From positions 18,890 through 82,889 of the forward strand of contig JAGDXC010000010.1 of the NCBI GenBank assembly GCA_023269935.1: DNA of 64,000 bases, written 5' to 3'. Positions 7,479-16,039 of the stretch are shown here, in pieces (position 1 is the stretch's first letter; each line of letters begins with the position of its first letter). The position numbers and the translations under genes are program-made. This DNA comes from Thermocladium sp. GTDB taxonomy: Archaea; Thermoproteota; Thermoprotei; Thermoproteales; Thermocladiaceae. The notes under the pieces were generated by a model, which saw only the letters and a program-made list of their open reading frames with translations, ran no database searches and was not told the DNA's origin.

Positions 7479-8783
7479 TCACTCCTTGCTTGATGTCTGC
7501 TTCCTAGGTATTTTAGCGCGTTCGAACTTGGTTTGATTGGATCCAACAGGTTTGGTGGCGTCTATGCCTACCTTGGTTGTCAAACCAATTGCTTGATCCA
7601 TTGCAACTGGATCAAGCGAGGACCCCCTCACGTTAGCTACCATAACTAGATCCTTGTCCCCCCTGAATCGAGTGGCTATGGCCCACTCCACTTGCATTGG
7701 ATCATCTGGATCTATATCATCATCCACGATCACTACATGTTTCAGACTAGGATGGGCTGCGAATGCGGCTAATATGGCATTCTTGCCTTCCCCCTCCACC
7801 TTTTTCCTGATCGAAACGACAGCATGCAGCCATCCGCCCCCGCCGGGGGTTAACCTCACTGACTTAACGTCGGTGACCCCCCTCACCGAGTTCCATATTC
7901 TCGCTTCTTTCTCAAACCCCATTAATACGCTGTTCTCTGGGCTTCCCGCCACTAATATATGCGAGTAAATGGGCTCCTCCCTAACGTATACTCGAGTGAT
8001 CTTAACTATGGGCTGCTTCCTAATTATATCATATGTGCCCATTATATCGACGCAGGGCCCCTCATCTGCTTCATGATCCTTTGAGATGTATCCCTCCATA
8101 ACTACCTCGGCCTCGCTTGGCACCAGCAATCCATTGCTTAGTTGAAATACCTTATAATCAAGCAGCCGAGCCGCCACATCAAGCTCACTTACCCCAAATG
8201 GAGGGGAAGAAGCTGATGCTAATAGAAATGCAGGATGAGCGCCCCACACTATTGCAATGGGCGTATCCTTATTTCGTGCCTTGTTTTCTTGATGAATAGA
8301 ATAAAGATTCCTTGGCACCAGCCTTATCACGAATTTATCTTTATCTATGACGGATAATCTATGTATGGAGGCATTTATATAGGTTCCAAGCCCCAATACG
8401 ACACCGCTCGTTAGGCAATTAGTGGGTTCCTTCTCAAAGAACCTTGGTATGGGTAATTTCCTTAAGTCGACCTCCGGCAATGGCTTAAACGCGGCATCGC
8501 TTGTCTCGGTGGGTTTCGCTGGAGAATTCTCTGCATTTATTAATTTCTCATATAATTCGGCATCACTCGATGCATTTAAAGCCATGCGAAGCTTATCTCT
8601 GGTATCCAATATATTGCCGATACCCATAAATCCAGGAAAACCCCGTAATCGGAATACGAGGGCCGGTCCTTGCCTTGACTTAGCGCTTATAATATATGGA
8701 GCCTCATATTCAGGACTAGCCTCCCCCTCGCTCACAAGCAATCCCTTCTTATCCAGCTCCGTCAAGAATGATCTAAGGCTCAT
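7479..8783 (-). CDS. UbiD-family decarboxylase (possible anhydromevalonate phosphate decarboxylase)
   Basis: A 434-residue UbiD-like protein. It shows the family's N-terminal prFMN-binding region (residues about 150-200, including INASIHRLSVIDKDKF), an E-G-P-C stretch and the conserved HPSLKHVVIVDDDID block. UbiD enzymes decarboxylate unsaturated acids using prenylated FMN. In archaea a UbiD homologue of about this size acts in the modified mevalonate pathway on trans-anhydromevalonate 5-phosphate, which is the likeliest role for a single archaeal copy. No UbiX-type flavin prenyltransferase or mevalonate gene adjoins it, so the assignment within UbiD is inference. Confidence 0.85.
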   Translation of the reverse strand: MSLRSFLTELDKKGLLVSEGEASPEYEAPYIISAKSRQGPALVFRLRGFPGFMGIGNILDTRDKLRMALNASSDAELYEKLINAENSPAKPTETSDAAFKPLPEVDLRKLPIPRFFEKEPTNCLTSGVVLGLGTYINASIHRLSVIDKDKFVIRLVPRNLYSIHQENKARNKDTPIAIVWGAHPAFLLASASSPPFGVSELDVAARLLDYKVFQLSNGLLVPSEAEVVMEGYISKDHEADEGPCVDIMGTYDIIRKQPIVKITRVYVREEPIYSHILVAGSPENSVLMGFEKEARIWNSVRGVTDVKSVRLTPGGGGWLHAVVSIRKKVEGEGKNAILAAFAAHPSLKHVVIVDDDIDPDDPMQVEWAIATRFRGDKDLVMVANVRGSSLDPVAMDQAIGLTTKVGIDATKPVGSNQTKFERAKIPRKQTSSKE

Positions 8784-8890
8784 TCACCAAGCTTGCTAGC
8801 GTTATATATTTTAATTTCGCGGAGAACTTAGTAATGCCTTATATTGATGAAATAATATGTCCTTGGAATCATTGTATTTACAAGTAATGA

Positions 8891-8923
8891 AGCCTAGCCC
8901 TTTAGGGGCGGGGAGGAGATCAG
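8891..8923 (+). repeat. IS605-type right-end hairpin (dispersed repeat)
   Basis: The stretch AGCCTAGCCCTTTAGGGG, then GCGGGGAGGAGATCAG, matches the terminal hairpin of the TnpB element at 62962 and of the module at 54342. It lies in the gap between the SDR and UbiD genes with no ORF attached. It is read as a solo or decayed transposon end, though it could also serve as a terminator. Confidence 0.6.
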
Positions 8924-8938
8924 ATGGAATAGGCTTTG

Positions 8939-9727
8939 CTAGGTGCATCTAACTAATCCGCCATCTATCAATATCATCGCTCCATTTATGTACGATGCCT
9001 TATTGCTGGCGAGAAACGCCGCTAGATTACCCACCTCCTCTGGCGTTCCATAGCGGCCCGCCGGTATTTCCTTTGCCATATCTTTAAGCACATCGTCAAT
9101 GCTTTTTCCCTGTCTGCTCGCCGAGTCCGATGCCAATTGAAGTGTTCTCTCGGTGAATATGTGTCCCTGCATTATTCCGTTTGATGTAATTCCATATGGC
9201 GCCAGCTCCACTGCGAGCGATTTAACTAATCCCATTATTGATAGCCTAATTACGTTGGATAGAACTAAATTAGGTATTTGCTGCTTAAGGGTTAATGACG
9301 TGATATAAATCAACCTGCCCCATCCATTCTTCATCATATTATTAACAACTCGCCGTGTTAGCCATACAGCTGATTGAAGCAATAATCGCGAGCCATATTC
9401 CCAATCATCATCGCTTAACTGGAGAAATGTACCTGGCTTTGGAGGTGCAGTGTTATATACGAGTATGTCTACGCCTCCCAGCGATTTATTGGTTTCATCA
9501 ATGAGTTTTGCCACGTCGTCCTTATTGCTTATATCGCCTACATAGTACTCCACTCTTCCCTTAGATATCTTCATTATTTCTTGCCGCGCCGCCCTTAATT
9601 CCTCTTCTTTTCTAGCGAATAGCATTACATTGGCCCCCTCCATTGCCATTACCTTAGCCACGCCTAGCCCAATGCCTTTACTGGATGCAGTGACCAATAC
9701 GTTTTTGCCAGTTAAACCTAGATCCAT
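8939..9727 (-). CDS. SDR-family oxidoreductase with a degenerate active site
   Basis: A 262-residue short-chain dehydrogenase with a cofactor motif near the N terminus (TASSKGIGLGVA) and the family's C-terminal INGAMILIDGG. The usual YxxxK catalytic pair is absent: the region reads LTLKQQIPNLVLSNVIRL, with hydrophobic residues where Tyr and Lys belong. Other ketoacyl-reductase-like SDRs share this non-canonical sequence, so it is a recognised subgroup rather than a sequencing error. The reaction is unknown. Confidence 0.82.
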   Translation of the reverse strand: MDLGLTGKNVLVTASSKGIGLGVAKVMAMEGANVMLFARKEEELRAARQEIMKISKGRVEYYVGDISNKDDVAKLIDETNKSLGGVDILVYNTAPPKPGTFLQLSDDDWEYGSRLLLQSAVWLTRRVVNNMMKNGWGRLIYITSLTLKQQIPNLVLSNVIRLSIMGLVKSLAVELAPYGITSNGIMQGHIFTERTLQLASDSASRQGKSIDDVLKDMAKEIPAGRYGTPEEVGNLAAFLASNKASYINGAMILIDGGLVRCT

Positions 9728-9790
9728 AATTGGTCCAGCATGTTCATTAATTTATCCTTTTCTGAAGCCTCTGCAGGAATAATTTTTAAT

Positions 9791-10135
9791 CTAACCGCCC
9801 TGCTTAGCATTTGCATTTATGGCGACCTTAAATAGGATATAGATCATATATATGGAGAATATTATCGATAATTGAATTGCTATTGAAAACTGAAGGGAAT
9901 TGATGGTCCTCCTCAACAACATGTAATTGATGATATATATTAATAATGGAAAAAGCGACTCAATATAGGACTTATCGTCTTGAGTAATGAAGTAAATAAT
10001 AGTTAAGCCAATTATTAATGCCGAGATAAGGGTCACCTCGCCTCCCTTAATAATTGAAATAATCAATAATATTGATATTATTGCCACGGAAATAATCCTC
10101 CTAATTACATGTTGAAGGACATACCTCGACTTCAT
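9791..10135 (-). CDS. Small integral membrane protein, unknown
   Basis: A 114-residue very hydrophobic protein with about four predicted membrane helices (roughly residues 10-25, 30-48, 58-72 and 82-105), an Arg-rich N terminus and a hydrophilic tail ending ANAKQGG. No family is recognised. It lies between the SDR gene on the same strand and divergent nadK. The coding potential is supported by clean hydrophobic segmentation and lack of a better frame, but expression is unproven. Confidence 0.6.
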   Translation of the reverse strand: MKSRYVLQHVIRRIISVAIISILLIISIIKGGEVTLISALIIGLTIIYFITQDDKSYIESLFPLLIYIINYMLLRRTINSLQFSIAIQLSIIFSIYMIYILFKVAINANAKQGG

Positions 10136-10198
10136 TGCTTTAATACTTGCTTAGCTTCTCGTGGCATAATTTAAATAATTAGCAGACCTTACCTATCC

Positions 10199-10984
10199 AT
10201 GAGACTAGCCGTCTATGTGAATACATTGCATGACATTTCCCAACTCATAGGAAGCATTTCCAAAATAAGTAAGATTGAATTAGTAGCCATGAGGCAACAC
10301 GAAGTGGAGTTAGGCATCTCTCCACTCCATGGTTCTCCAGACATGGTTCTAGTAATAGGCGGCGATGGCACATTATTGAGATTTATACATGATTACCCAG
10401 ACATGGATTTGCCCATAATTCACATTGGGGCCGGCAGGGTCAATTTTCTTAGCGATGTATTAGTCGATGAAGCCGCTTCTGCCCTTGAAAACGTGGCTTC
10501 AGGTAATTATAGCATAGAGGAGCGAAAGGCATTAAGCGCTGATTTAGGTGGTGGTAGGTCATGCTTCGCATTGAATGAGGTGGTAATGAGGAATGTTAAC
10601 ATGGGTAGATTACTTACAGTCACCGTGTTAGAGGATAACCTAGAAATATTGCGGGGACGCATGGATGGCATAATAGTATCAACATCAACCGGATCAACGG
10701 CTTACTCATTCGCCGCAGGAGGCCCCCTCCTGGATCCACGAGTTGATGCCAAATTAATAATTCCATTGGCTCCATTCTCAATTGGGGTATATAAGGTGGT
10801 TCACCCCTTTGATTCAATGATTAGGATAGTTAGTACGGAAAAAGCATATATATTATGCGATGGAGAGAATTTCGGCGAAGCAGTTGAGGCGGCGATCAGA
10901 CCATGGCAGAGAAAGATAAGGATAGTGAGGACAAGGACATTCAATCTATACGAGAGAATGCAGCGCCGCCTTTCGATGTTCTAG
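10199..10984 (+). CDS. nadK: NAD kinase
   Basis: A 261-residue ATP-NAD kinase. Motifs are GGDGTLL (residues 54-60), NEVVMRN, and the glycine-rich DGIIVSTSTGSTAYSFAAGGP. It phosphorylates NAD+ to NADP+ in the cytosol. The ATG at 10199 follows directly on the promoter region of the divergent gene. Its 3' end overlaps the following PIN-domain gene by 82 bases in another frame, which is unusually long. Confidence 0.94.
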   Translation: MRLAVYVNTLHDISQLIGSISKISKIELVAMRQHEVELGISPLHGSPDMVLVIGGDGTLLRFIHDYPDMDLPIIHIGAGRVNFLSDVLVDEAASALENVASGNYSIEERKALSADLGGGRSCFALNEVVMRNVNMGRLLTVTVLEDNLEILRGRMDGIIVSTSTGSTAYSFAAGGPLLDPRVDAKLIIPLAPFSIGVYKVVHPFDSMIRIVSTEKAYILCDGENFGEAVEAAIRPWQRKIRIVRTRTFNLYERMQRRLSMF

Positions 10985-11349
10985 TAATAGACGCAAGTGG
11001 TTTCTTTCATGTCAGGAATCCGTTGGTGCTGGCTTCGCTTGCATCGGAATTAGTGACTACCGATATGGTTATCAATGAATTAAGGGATGAATCTATAGCC
11101 ATGCTGGATCAATTACGCATAAGGGTGATTGATGTAAATGAAAAGGACATCAAGCGCATGCAAATGGCTTCGCATAATCCACGCCTTAGTAATGCTGACT
11201 TATCCATACTAGCGGCGATAAAGTTAGTCAAAAAAGGTAGGACGGGCTTATTAAGTGATGACGTGGAACTAATAAGGACAGCAAAGAGATTATTTAATGT
11301 GGAGGAGGTGGTAGTATTCCTAAGGTCTACTCGGGGGGAGCGGCGGTGA
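10903..11349 (+). CDS. PIN-domain nuclease, Nob1-like without zinc ribbon
   Basis: A 148-residue protein. After a charged 23-residue leader the PIN fold begins FDVLVIDASGFF. The acidic cluster is complete: Asp30, Glu59, Asp99 and Asp119/120. The layout (INELRD, LSNADLSILAA, LLSDD) resembles archaeal Nob1, which trims the 3' end of 16S rRNA, but the zinc ribbon normally following the PIN domain is missing. The only plausible start codon is the ATG at 10903, inside nadK, so the 82-base overlap appears real. Toxin-type VapC is a less likely alternative because no antitoxin gene adjoins it. Confidence 0.75.
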   Translation: MAEKDKDSEDKDIQSIRENAAPPFDVLVIDASGFFHVRNPLVLASLASELVTTDMVINELRDESIAMLDQLRIRVIDVNEKDIKRMQMASHNPRLSNADLSILAAIKLVKKGRTGLLSDDVELIRTAKRLFNVEEVVVFLRSTRGERR

Positions 11350-11902
11350 ATAAGAAGTACTTATCCTCCTCCCGTAACTCCTTTAGGATTCTCTCGACTA
11401 TCAACTTAACGGGATCTATGCCAACTCGATCCCGTATATCTTGGTAATTGCTGAACTTCTTTCTACGCCGCTCCTCCAGAAGTTGCCAGAGAGTTTTTTT
11501 GCCTATGCCCTTCAATAACTCAAGTGAGTGAAGCTTAAGCGTTAATGGTCCAGCCGTATTAAAGAATTCTATGAACTTCGGCTCCTTCTCTGTCACTATT
11601 TTTTGAATGATATCCTCCAAATTAGCCTTAGCCTCATGCGTTAATTCATCATATTTTAATCTCTTCACGATCTTATTTACCTTATCCCTTGTACCTGATC
11701 CTATATATATCCGCTCACCTACCTCGGCCATTACTTGGGGTTTTAATGTGACTTCCATTAATGTGAAATATTCATCGCCGATAACTTGCAAATATACCTC
11801 ATTACGTGGAAAACCCCGCCTAGCTATTGCGGGTTCCTTGGCTAGTATTTGCTCCGGTGGGACTATATCCAGTACATATGCATATTCTTCCCTCTTATCC
11901 AT
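11327..11902 (-). CDS. DUF655 RNA-binding protein
   Basis: A 191-residue archaeal DUF655 protein with the conserved opening YAYVLDIVPPEQ, an OB-like domain and a helix-hairpin-helix near residues 130-150 (LLKGIGKKTLWQLLEERRRKKF). Its function is unproven; nucleic-acid binding is inferred from the fold. It follows rpoF by seven bases, an arrangement conserved across archaea (often with ksgA). It converges on the PIN gene with a 23-base overlap of 3' ends. Confidence 0.88.
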   Translation of the reverse strand: MDKREEYAYVLDIVPPEQILAKEPAIARRGFPRNEVYLQVIGDEYFTLMEVTLKPQVMAEVGERIYIGSGTRDKVNKIVKRLKYDELTHEAKANLEDIIQKIVTEKEPKFIEFFNTAGPLTLKLHSLELLKGIGKKTLWQLLEERRRKKFSNYQDIRDRVGIDPVKLIVERILKELREEDKYFLFTAAPPE

Positions 11903-11909
11903 GGATGAA

Positions 11910-12254
11910 TCAACCTTGGTTATTGGAGTGCTTCTGCAATATATTTAGCATCTCCTGTAGCTCCTCATTCTTGAACTCTCCCTTCTCACTGCTTATTATC
12001 GATTTGATCTCATCGATGCTCTTCGGCAGAATATTGACCAATTGAATTGCGGTTATCTTCGTTATTCCAAACTTCTCCTCCAGTTCCTTAACAATATTCT
12101 TGGCATCCTCGCTTGAGACCTTAGAAAACTTGCTTAGATACTCCAGCACTGCATCTAACTTGGGTGATGACCCATAATTAGCAATAATAGATCTAAGTAT
12201 AGCCAATGCCTCTGCATTAGTTATGTCCTCATAATTGCTAATTCTTTTAGCCAT
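11910..12254 (-). CDS. rpoF: RNA polymerase subunit Rpo4 (RpoF)
   Basis: A 114-residue Rpb4-like subunit. The diagnostic region is the helical LEYLSKFSKVS ... EKFGITKITAIQLVNILPKSIDEIKSI. Rpo4 pairs with Rpo7 to form the polymerase stalk that contacts nascent RNA. It is the first gene of a pair with the DUF655 gene. The rpl21e gene found upstream in some archaea is not present here. Confidence 0.92.
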   Translation of the reverse strand: MAKRISNYEDITNAEALAILRSIIANYGSSPKLDAVLEYLSKFSKVSSEDAKNIVKELEEKFGITKITAIQLVNILPKSIDEIKSIISSEKGEFKNEELQEMLNILQKHSNNQG

Positions 12255-12378
12255 TATGGCATAGAAAACTCACCACTATTTTAAAGGTATCGCATCGTCG
12301 ATTCATTACGCGTCAACGATTCCAAAACTCCGCATCCTCCTTGGGTTAATTACCCATCCTCAAGACCTGCTTTAATCC

Positions 12379-13419
12379 TCATTCTTGAACTATTTTTCTC
12401 AAAGTATCAACGACCACCCTCAAGTCGCTTAATGTTACATCCCCCATAACTCCGATCCTAATGGATTTATCTCTTATCTTCCACATGCCCCCAGATATTG
12501 TGTATCCAACCTCTCTTAGTTTTTTGATTATAACTTGTGGCTCTATTGGGGAATAAAGCGCGGCAACGGTATTGCTTCTAAAGCGGGGTTGGGGAACTTC
12601 CTTAAAGCCGATCTTGGCTAATTCATCATATAAATACCCCATTTTCTCCGCATGAATATTAACATACCTCTCTAGCCCCATGCCTAATATAATATCTAGA
12701 GACACATCTAAGGCATACATTATCGGGATTGGAGGCGTATAAGGCGTCTCAAGCTTGCCCTTGCTCTTAATGAATCTAGCCACATCAAGTGCGGGAGGCC
12801 TTGGTGCATCGCCCATCTTGCCATCATTAAAGAACACTATTGCTGCCCCTGGAGGCGCCATTAAGGCCTTATGACTAGCCGTAACCACTACATCGAACTT
12901 GGACGCATCAATAGGCTCCGCCGGCATTCCGGATACACTATCTACTAGCATCATTGCATCATTTTTATGAGCTAAGTCGGCAGTCTCATTTAGCAATCTA
13001 TTAGCAACGCCTGTGCTTGTCTCATTATGCACAGCTAGAATCGCTTTTGGCTTCTCCCTCTCAATTATCTCCCTTATATTATTCAGCTCTGGAACACCGC
13101 CTAATGGTCCCTCAACCCTCATAACACGTGCTCCTCTGGTTTCCGCGGACTCCGCAAGTCTCTCGGAGAACTCGCCTGTTATTAACGCAAGAACTTTATC
13201 GCCTGGATCCAGGAAACTATATACCATGGCATCTACTGCCGTTGTACCGGTTCCCGGGATAACCACCACATTCTTGGCATTACTTATCTCCAGCAGTTTA
13301 TCTGTGACTGCTTTGAATAGTTCCCTGAATTCATCGGTTCTATGAAACATTGGCTGAGTCGAGATCGCCTTAAGCACATCGATGGGAAGCTGCACTGGCC
13401 CAGGAGTCAAGTACTTCAT
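12379..13419 (-). CDS. Class V aminotransferase (serine/alanine-glyoxylate type)
   Basis: A 346-residue PLP aminotransferase. It starts MKYLTPGPVQLP, has the phosphate-binding GTGTTAVDA (residues 56-64), Asp160 of VDSVSG and the Schiff-base lysine Lys184 in TASHKALMAPPG. The four-base overlap with serA suggests a serine-pathway operon: SerA makes 3-phosphohydroxypyruvate and this enzyme would transaminate it or a related 2-oxo acid. Alanine-glyoxylate or serine-pyruvate transamination is the alternative; sequence alone does not decide. Confidence 0.9.
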   Translation of the reverse strand: MKYLTPGPVQLPIDVLKAISTQPMFHRTDEFRELFKAVTDKLLEISNAKNVVVIPGTGTTAVDAMVYSFLDPGDKVLALITGEFSERLAESAETRGARVMRVEGPLGGVPELNNIREIIEREKPKAILAVHNETSTGVANRLLNETADLAHKNDAMMLVDSVSGMPAEPIDASKFDVVVTASHKALMAPPGAAIVFFNDGKMGDAPRPPALDVARFIKSKGKLETPYTPPIPIMYALDVSLDIILGMGLERYVNIHAEKMGYLYDELAKIGFKEVPQPRFRSNTVAALYSPIEPQVIIKKLREVGYTISGGMWKIRDKSIRIGVMGDVTLSDLRVVVDTLRKIVQE

Positions 13420-14363
13420 CGAATCACCTGCTTAGCCGCCTCCAGTATATTCCCAATTAATTCATCCACCATGCGTTCCTGCGCCTCCCTGGTCTCAGCG
13501 CCTATATGTGGCGTCACCAGTACCTTTGGATGCCTCACTAACTCGTTTTCCCAATCTTCTCGGGGCGGTTCATGCTCTAACACATCTAGTCCAACTCCCC
13601 ACAATTTATCGAGGTAGTTCATCAATGCCTTGGTATCTATAACCTCTCCTCTGCTAGTGTTTACCAGTATTGAATCCTTTTTCATTAAGCCGAGCGCTTT
13701 ATCATTAATCAAGTGAAAAGTGTTTTTGGTGAGCGATACATGTATTGTGATCACGTCGCTCTTCATGAGTAACTCCTCGAGTCCCATATACTTGACGCCG
13801 AGCTCATTTGCCTCTTTCTCAATATTCATTATATCAGATGCATTCACGCTCATTCCCAATGCTTTACCTACACCGGCTACTGCTTTCCCAATCCTGCCGA
13901 AGCCTATTATTCCTAGGCTTTTTCCCCTCAATTCTAATCCTTCGTAGGATCCCTTACTCCATTTTCCGTTTCTTAAATCATTATTAAACAAGTTTATTCG
14001 CCTAGCTACTCCAATCATTAGGCCAATCGCTAGTTCAGCCGCAGAGTACGTCGCTGCCTTTGGAGAATTAATTATGATTATCCCGTGATTAATCGCATAA
14101 TTGGTATCTATATTATCCAACCCAACCCCGGCCCTTGCAATAATCCTTAATCGCTTCCCCCTATCTATTACGTCTGCAGTAACCTTGGTTCTGCTTCTAA
14201 CTATTAATACATCATATTTATCTATTATATCCATCATTTCCTCCTTATCGATGCCGGGCCTATAATCAACGGTGAAGCCTTGGTTCTTTAAGGAACTTAC
14301 CGCACGTTCACTTATCTTGTCGGTTATTAGGACGTTCATTTTGATTCCGGAAGGGTCCCCCAT
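13416..14363 (-). CDS. serA: D-3-phosphoglycerate dehydrogenase, short form
   Basis: A 315-residue 2-hydroxyacid dehydrogenase with the Rossmann motif GFGRIGKAVAG, the catalytic set (Arg in NTSRGEVID, Glu in LEHEPP, His in TPHIGAE), and no ACT domain, as in short archaeal SerA forms. Two TATA-like boxes (14391-14396 and 14400-14406) on the minus strand fit transcription starting just before the ATG at 14363. The internal Met9 at 14339 is closer to the family start. Together with the overlapping aminotransferase it implies serine synthesis from glycolysis. Confidence 0.9.
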   Translation of the reverse strand: MGDPSGIKMNVLITDKISERAVSSLKNQGFTVDYRPGIDKEEMMDIIDKYDVLIVRSRTKVTADVIDRGKRLRIIARAGVGLDNIDTNYAINHGIIIINSPKAATYSAAELAIGLMIGVARRINLFNNDLRNGKWSKGSYEGLELRGKSLGIIGFGRIGKAVAGVGKALGMSVNASDIMNIEKEANELGVKYMGLEELLMKSDVITIHVSLTKNTFHLINDKALGLMKKDSILVNTSRGEVIDTKALMNYLDKLWGVGLDVLEHEPPREDWENELVRHPKVLVTPHIGAETREAQERMVDELIGNILEAAKQVIR

Positions 14364-14596
14364 TCCAGATGAGTCATAGCCATCCTTGATTTATAAGTTT
14401 TATAAAGTTTATTATTTAGAGAGTCGATTGATCAATGGCATTAATTATCTATGTGCTTAAATATCGGCATAAATATTTGTCTAAATCCATGCAGTTCCCA
14501 TGGGGGATATCCGTCTATTTGTAAGGCTTTCCCGAAAACACTTCTTAACCAAGCGTTGAATGAAAAATATTTAAATCTCTATATAGTAATTAAGTT

Positions 14597-15025
14597 ATGT
14601 TTAAGAAAATATTGATTGCAATTGATGGCTCCCCACAATCAGATAAGGCTCTCAATATTGGGATAGATATAGCTAAACGCTTCGGTTCAAAGCTATACTT
14701 GGTTCACGTGATGGAGGAACAGAAATATATTTTAGCCATGAATTACCCGCCAGTGTATCCGGAGATGATAGATTCCCTGCTTAAGAATGCTAAGGACCTC
14801 CTTGACTCATCTATTAAAAAAGCATCAATGGAGGGAGTAGAGGCAGAGCCAATATTGGAGCGCGGCGATGCAGCCGATAAAATAATGAGTGCCGCGGATA
14901 GGCTAGGCGTAGACATGATAATAATGGGCTCCAGGGGATTAAAGGGAGTAACTAGGTTCCTGCTTGGATCAGTGTCCGAGAGAATAGTTAGGTACTGTAA
15001 ACGGCCTGTCTTAGTTGTCAAATAA
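14597..15025 (+). CDS. UspA-family universal stress protein
   Basis: A 142-residue single-domain protein that starts KKILIAIDGSPQSDKAL. It carries the ATP-binding pattern GSRGLKGVTRFLLGSVSERI, so it is probably the ATP-binding class. TATTTAAAT at 14566-14574 puts transcription at about the ATG, giving a leaderless mRNA. The precise cellular role is unknown. Confidence 0.92.
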   Translation: MFKKILIAIDGSPQSDKALNIGIDIAKRFGSKLYLVHVMEEQKYILAMNYPPVYPEMIDSLLKNAKDLLDSSIKKASMEGVEAEPILERGDAADKIMSAADRLGVDMIIMGSRGLKGVTRFLLGSVSERIVRYCKRPVLVVK

Positions 15026-15108
15026 TTTAGGAGCTACGACGATGATCTTTAGCACAATGAGACTTTTGTGCGTAAAATATAGATTACATTAATCTTACAA
15101 TTGGTTTA

Positions 15109-15183
15109 CTGATCTCCTCCTTGTTCTTGAGGGGCGGGGGAGGTTCCCCGGGGTCTAGAGTCAACCCCATTCATGGCTACCAT
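15109..15183 (-). repeat. Decayed right end / omega-RNA-like module of a TnpB element
   Basis: On the minus strand this holds a mutated version of the module at 54342 and 62962: TCTAGACCCCGGGGAACC near the middle and GGAGGAGATCAG at the end. The internal hairpin has lost its symmetry. It lies directly downstream of the TnpB remnant, in the same order as the intact element at the right edge of the window. Confidence 0.6.
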
Positions 15184-15465
15184 GTTGTGGTTCATAATGA
15201 AGTCTTCTTAATCGTCGATATTATTAATAGCCCTCCTCATGAGTAAAGCACCATTTAGGTCGCTATGCAGTTCATGGCCAGAAGGACAATTACTTCCCCT
15301 GGAATGCCTCCTAACCACATTATGATAAGCACACGCCCTCGAGTTACGCTTCGCCGCCTCATATACTTTCATGCCCTCGAGCCTTTAGCTCTGTGGCATT
15401 CATTAACTCGCGGTCACACCGCGAATTAACTGTGAATTTGTTGTTCCTTTTCTTGGGCGTGGTTC
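15155..15465 (-). pseudogene. TnpB (IS200/IS605 OrfB) remnant
   Basis: Translating the minus strand around 15230-15350 gives SRACAYHNVVRRHSRG and then NCPSGHELHSDLNGALLMRR, a near match to the zinc ribbon and final RuvC motif of the TnpB at 63012. Upstream sequence to about 15465 (KFTVNS-like, with a stop in frame) corresponds to the preceding region, but the frame is broken and the N-terminal half is gone. It is a dead C-terminal fragment that still contains the CxxH/CxxxH ribbon and the DLNGA motif. Confidence 0.85.
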
Positions 15466-15985
15466 ATAGTTAAGGGCTTATTGATGGCTATTCCTCATCC
15501 CCCTATCCTGGTAATCGCTTGGTAGGGGGCGGGTCACGTTAGCCCCATTAGGGTGCTCGCTTCATGGATCCCCCAGCATCGCGGGGAACGGCTCCTAAGA
15601 AAATCACCAAGAGAGTAATAAGGGAAAATTGAAGTTTAACTTAAAAACACTCTACAAGGGGATCCATTCCCACCTTAAAAAGGCGAGGTTTACCACTTTT
15701 TATTAATCGAGGAGATTAGACCATCAACGATACGGATTTGATGGAGCGACATAAGCATCGCCTTTCAAGCAAGTAATGATTCAGCTAATCACATGCCTTT
15801 CCTGGACGCCTAGAAGGCGTGATTTACCATACATTTAACAACAATACCAAGGAAATGGATTTGACAGAGAGAATTATAAGTCTCGCCCTTTAGGGCTAAA
15901 AGGAGATCAACTTCAAGAGATAACCTAGACCCTTGAGAGAGAATCATCATTAAAGAGACAAGCAGTTATAATCCATTGGCTATAT
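15466..15985. repeat. Intergenic IS graveyard: degenerate element ends
   Basis: No gene is visible in this stretch. It holds hairpin scraps of the kind found at IS605-like ends: AAAAGGCGAGGTTTACC near 15675, AAGGCGTGATTTACC near 15811, and CTCGCCCTTTAGGGCTA then AAAAGGAGATCA near 15882-15909. The first two resemble AAAGGCGAGGTTTGCC near 17023. The region appears to have received and lost several small elements. Confidence 0.45.
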
Positions 15986-16039
15986 TTGAGGTTTTTTTAT
16001 GCATTATATTTATAAGCATTTAGTTCCAATGATGTACAT

